Below are positions 4,016 to 6,135 of a stretch of 6,135 nt of DNA, piece by piece (position 1 is the stretch's first letter; each line of letters starts with the position of its first letter). A program made the position numbers and the translations under genes. The stretch is taken from NCBI GenBank assembly GCA_031263625.1, contig JAISFK010000161.1, positions 1 through 6,135 on the forward strand. Direction: 5' to 3'. The DNA is from Clostridiales bacterium. GTDB taxonomy: Bacteria > Bacillota > Clostridia > WRLR01. A model generated the notes under the pieces. That model saw only the letters and a program-made list of their open reading frames with translations. It was not told where the DNA came from and ran no database searches.

Positions 4016-6135
4016 ATGGCTATTTTGAAGATGGAAAAAAACGGGGGCGCGGGCATGAGGCGCTCCAGCCTGCGCGTCAAGCTGACATGCACGATTCTGG
4101 CGGTATTCGCCGTGTCGATTGCCATAATATTCGCGTCGATGTCGTGGATTGCCGGGAACGTGCTGAATGCGGACCTTGACGCCGAGCTGGTGCTGAAGGG
4201 GGCCGCGAATTCGGGCGCGCTGGAGGACTTGGTGTCTGACATGGTGAGCGCCATCGACAGCTTCACGCACGACCTGGAGCTCTCCACGTCCATGAGCATG
4301 GACGTCGTGAGCCGCGCCATAGACGGCAAGGCGGGCGCGCTGCCGTCCGCGTCGAGCGTGACGGCGTTTTACGTGGGGGTGGGCAGGGACAACTATTTTC
4401 ACGAAGCGGCGGGCTGGGTGCCGCCGAGCGACTTCGTCGTGGCGAATCGGGCGTGGTATCAGGGCGCCGTCGGCAGGCGCGAGCCGCACATCGTCACATA
4501 CGAGGACGCGAACACGGGGACATACGCCATATCCGTGTCCAAGGGCATAGCGCTGGACACCGGAGACGACGCGGTCATAGGGGTGGACATGGAGATAACG
4601 TCGGCGCTCAAGCACATAAATGTCGCGTCGGAAACGGGGTATTTTTTCGTCGAGGACGCGACGGGCCTCATCATATCCCACCGCAACCCCGCGTTCATCC
4701 CAGGGGACGCGCTGACGTACACGAAATCCGTGTCGCGGGACTACCAGGCGCTCGCGGCGGCCAAGAGCGGCAGCATAGTCGTGGCGAGGGACTATGACGG
4801 GCGCATGTACCACTTTTCCGTCAGCGCGGCGCCCAGCGGCGGGTTCAGGGTGTACACGGCCGTTCGGAGCGACATCGTGGGCGGCAAGGTGCTCAGCGTC
4901 ATACTGTACTGCGCCGCCGTCGCGCTCGCGCTGATGGCGCTGACAGCCGCTTTCTTCGTCGTGTGGTGCAAGAGGATTGTCAGCCCGATACGCGCCCTGA
5001 CGGAGATTTCTTCGGGAGTGGCCGCGGGCGACATGGGCGTGGACGTCGGCATAGAGGGGAACGACGAGATCGGCGTCCTGTCGGACACGTTCAGGGAGAT
5101 GGTGGATTCCGTCAGGGAGCAGGCGCGGGCGATAACCGGCATTTCGGAGGGGGACTACAGCCAAAGGCTCGCGCTGAGGTCGGAGCGCGACGCGATCAAC
5201 GGCGCCATCAACTATCTCGCGCAGAGCAGCGAGCGGATGATCGGCGGGATCAGGGAGGCGTCCGGGCAGGTCATGTCGGCGTCGCAGCATCTGGCCGGCG
5301 CGTCGCAGAGCCTGGCCGCCGGCTCCATGAGGCAGAGCGGGACCCTGGACAGGCTCAGCCGCCAGATGGAGGACATGCGCAATGGCAACGACAGGGCCGG
5401 GGAGTTCATGTCCGGCTGCACGGAGTTCATGCGCAGGCTGGCCGAAACCATGGGGAACATAGAGAAAAGCTCGAACGACGTCAGGGGGATAATAAGCGTC
5501 ATCGACGGCATCGCGTTCCAGACGAACATCCTCGCCCTGAACGCGTCCGTCGAGGCGGCGCGGGCGGGCGTCCACGGGAAGGGCTTCGCGGTCGTCGCCG
5601 AGGAGGTTCGCAGCCTGGCGACCAGGAGCGCGGGCGCGGCGAAGGAAACGTCGGCGCTCATCGGCAAGAGCATAGGCTACATGAAGGAGGGGATCGCGAT
5701 CGCCGGCGACACTGGCAAGAGCCTTGCGGGCGTCCGGGGCATAGTCGAGAGCAACGGCTCGGCCATCGCGAAGTTTTTTGAAAAGGACGCCCTTGACGAG
5801 GACAGCGGGCTGCTCGTCGAGCTGAACGTCATCGCGCGCGCCAACGCGGAGATGGCCGGCGAGATATCGTCGGCGGCGGAGGAGCTGGCCTCGCAGTCCG
5901 CCGCGCTGCAGGACATCGTGAGCAGCGTCGGCGGCGCGGGGAGCGGCGGCGCGGGGGGGTACGGCGCGGGAGGCAACAGCGCGGGCGCCGGCATGGGCGG
6001 CGTTCCCTACGGCTTCGCCGCCGCCGATGTCGCCGATTTTGGCGCCTCCGCAAGCTTAGGCGCCGCCGGCCGCGCGATAGGCGGCGCGGGCGGGGCAGGC
6101 GGGGCCTACGGCGCGGCCGGGGCGCCATATGGCGC
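4016..6135 (+). CDS. Methyl-accepting chemotaxis protein, dCache-type sensor (3' end outside window)
   Basis: This transmembrane chemoreceptor is open through the right edge; 706 residues are visible. Order of parts: basic N-terminus, TM1 (about 23-46), periplasmic sensor (about 48-290) with dCache_1 hallmarks AWYQGAV (146-152), DANTGTYAISVSKGI and GVDM (189-192), TM2 (about 292-318), HAMP (from KRIVSPIRAL at 319 to about 371), a second HAMP-like stretch GDYSQRL, then the signalling coiled coil. The tip DGIAFQTNILALNASVEAARAG (F501) is near-canonical, with Ser replacing the usual second Ala in NAAVEAARAG. It should control CheA through CheW. After the coiled coil, residues 639 onward (from 5930) are a Gly/Ala/Tyr-rich tail that reaches the edge. 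An in-frame stop at 3980-3982 bounds the start; ATG 4016 is chosen, but its ribosome site is not ideal and ATG 4031 or 4055 are alternatives. Ligand cannot be told; dCache sensors often bind amino acids or other small molecules. Confidence 0.93.
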   Translation, partial: MAILKMEKNGGAGMRRSSLRVKLTCTILAVFAVSIAIIFASMSWIAGNVLNADLDAELVLKGAANSGALEDLVSDMVSAIDSFTHDLELSTSMSMDVVSRAIDGKAGALPSASSVTAFYVGVGRDNYFHEAAGWVPPSDFVVANRAWYQGAVGRREPHIVTYEDANTGTYAISVSKGIALDTGDDAVIGVDMEITSALKHINVASETGYFFVEDATGLIISHRNPAFIPGDALTYTKSVSRDYQALAAAKSGSIVVARDYDGRMYHFSVSAAPSGGFRVYTAVRSDIVGGKVLSVILYCAAVALALMALTAAFFVVWCKRIVSPIRALTEISSGVAAGDMGVDVGIEGNDEIGVLSDTFREMVDSVREQARAITGISEGDYSQRLALRSERDAINGAINYLAQSSERMIGGIREASGQVMSASQHLAGASQSLAAGSMRQSGTLDRLSRQMEDMRNGNDRAGEFMSGCTEFMRRLAETMGNIEKSSNDVRGIISVIDGIAFQTNILALNASVEAARAGVHGKGFAVVAEEVRSLATRSAGAAKETSALIGKSIGYMKEGIAIAGDTGKSLAGVRGIVESNGSAIAKFFEKDALDEDSGLLVELNVIARANAEMAGEISSAAEELASQSAALQDIVSSVGGAGSGGAGGYGAGGNSAGAGMGGVPYGFAAADVADFGASASLGAAGRAIGGAGGAGGAYGAAGAPYG

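Noticed and set aside
3947..5575. Long open frame on the minus strand opposite the chemoreceptor
   Set aside because: Its product is Arg/His/Pro-rich with no motif, while the plus strand encodes a well-formed chemoreceptor.

Overview
The window holds three complete genes on the minus strand and one partial gene on the plus strand. The organism looks like a high-GC, probably motile, Gram-negative-type bacterium. The sensor gene at the right end is very GC-rich (78% in one 60-base block I counted) yet uses AGG for Arg and ATA for Ile freely. That codon habit is unusual for such GC content, but it does not fix a phylum. The leftmost two genes are clearly more AT-rich (30-50% GC in blocks I counted), so they look like an acquired module.

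Layout. 1-173: no gene; a nested inverted repeat. 174-1509 (minus): an ABC-type AAA ATPase of the AAA15/OLD-like group, then a 72-residue protein of unknown function whose GTG start lies inside the ATPase gene (20-base overlap). 1510-1694: a compact regulatory gap with a near-consensus promoter, a 9-bp palindrome and three 11-base tandem repeats. 1695-3584 (minus): a Cdc48/Ycf46-like AAA+ ATPase of 629 residues. It has a degenerate N-terminal AAA-like half, a fully equipped C-terminal AAA module, and a 100-residue Gly/Ala/Asp-rich insertion in its small helical subdomain. 3585-4015: leader and divergent intergenic region, rich in short repeats. 4016-6135 (plus): a methyl-accepting chemotaxis protein that runs off the right edge and ends in a glycine-rich tail.

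How they relate. Both AAA genes are preceded by the same promoter block: a 15-base element (GGCAATAATTGCAAT, read on the minus strand), exactly 16 bases, then TATAAT. The two copies are about 2.16 kb apart, and the spacers between the shared parts are unrelated. This suggests that the native-looking AAA+ ATPase and the AT-rich ATPase pair are under common control. The ATPase plus small protein is the best candidate for an undescribed, possibly defence-related, two-gene system. That function is inferred from family and layout and is not shown by the sequence. The chemoreceptor is transcribed divergently from the AAA+ gene and no functional link is visible.
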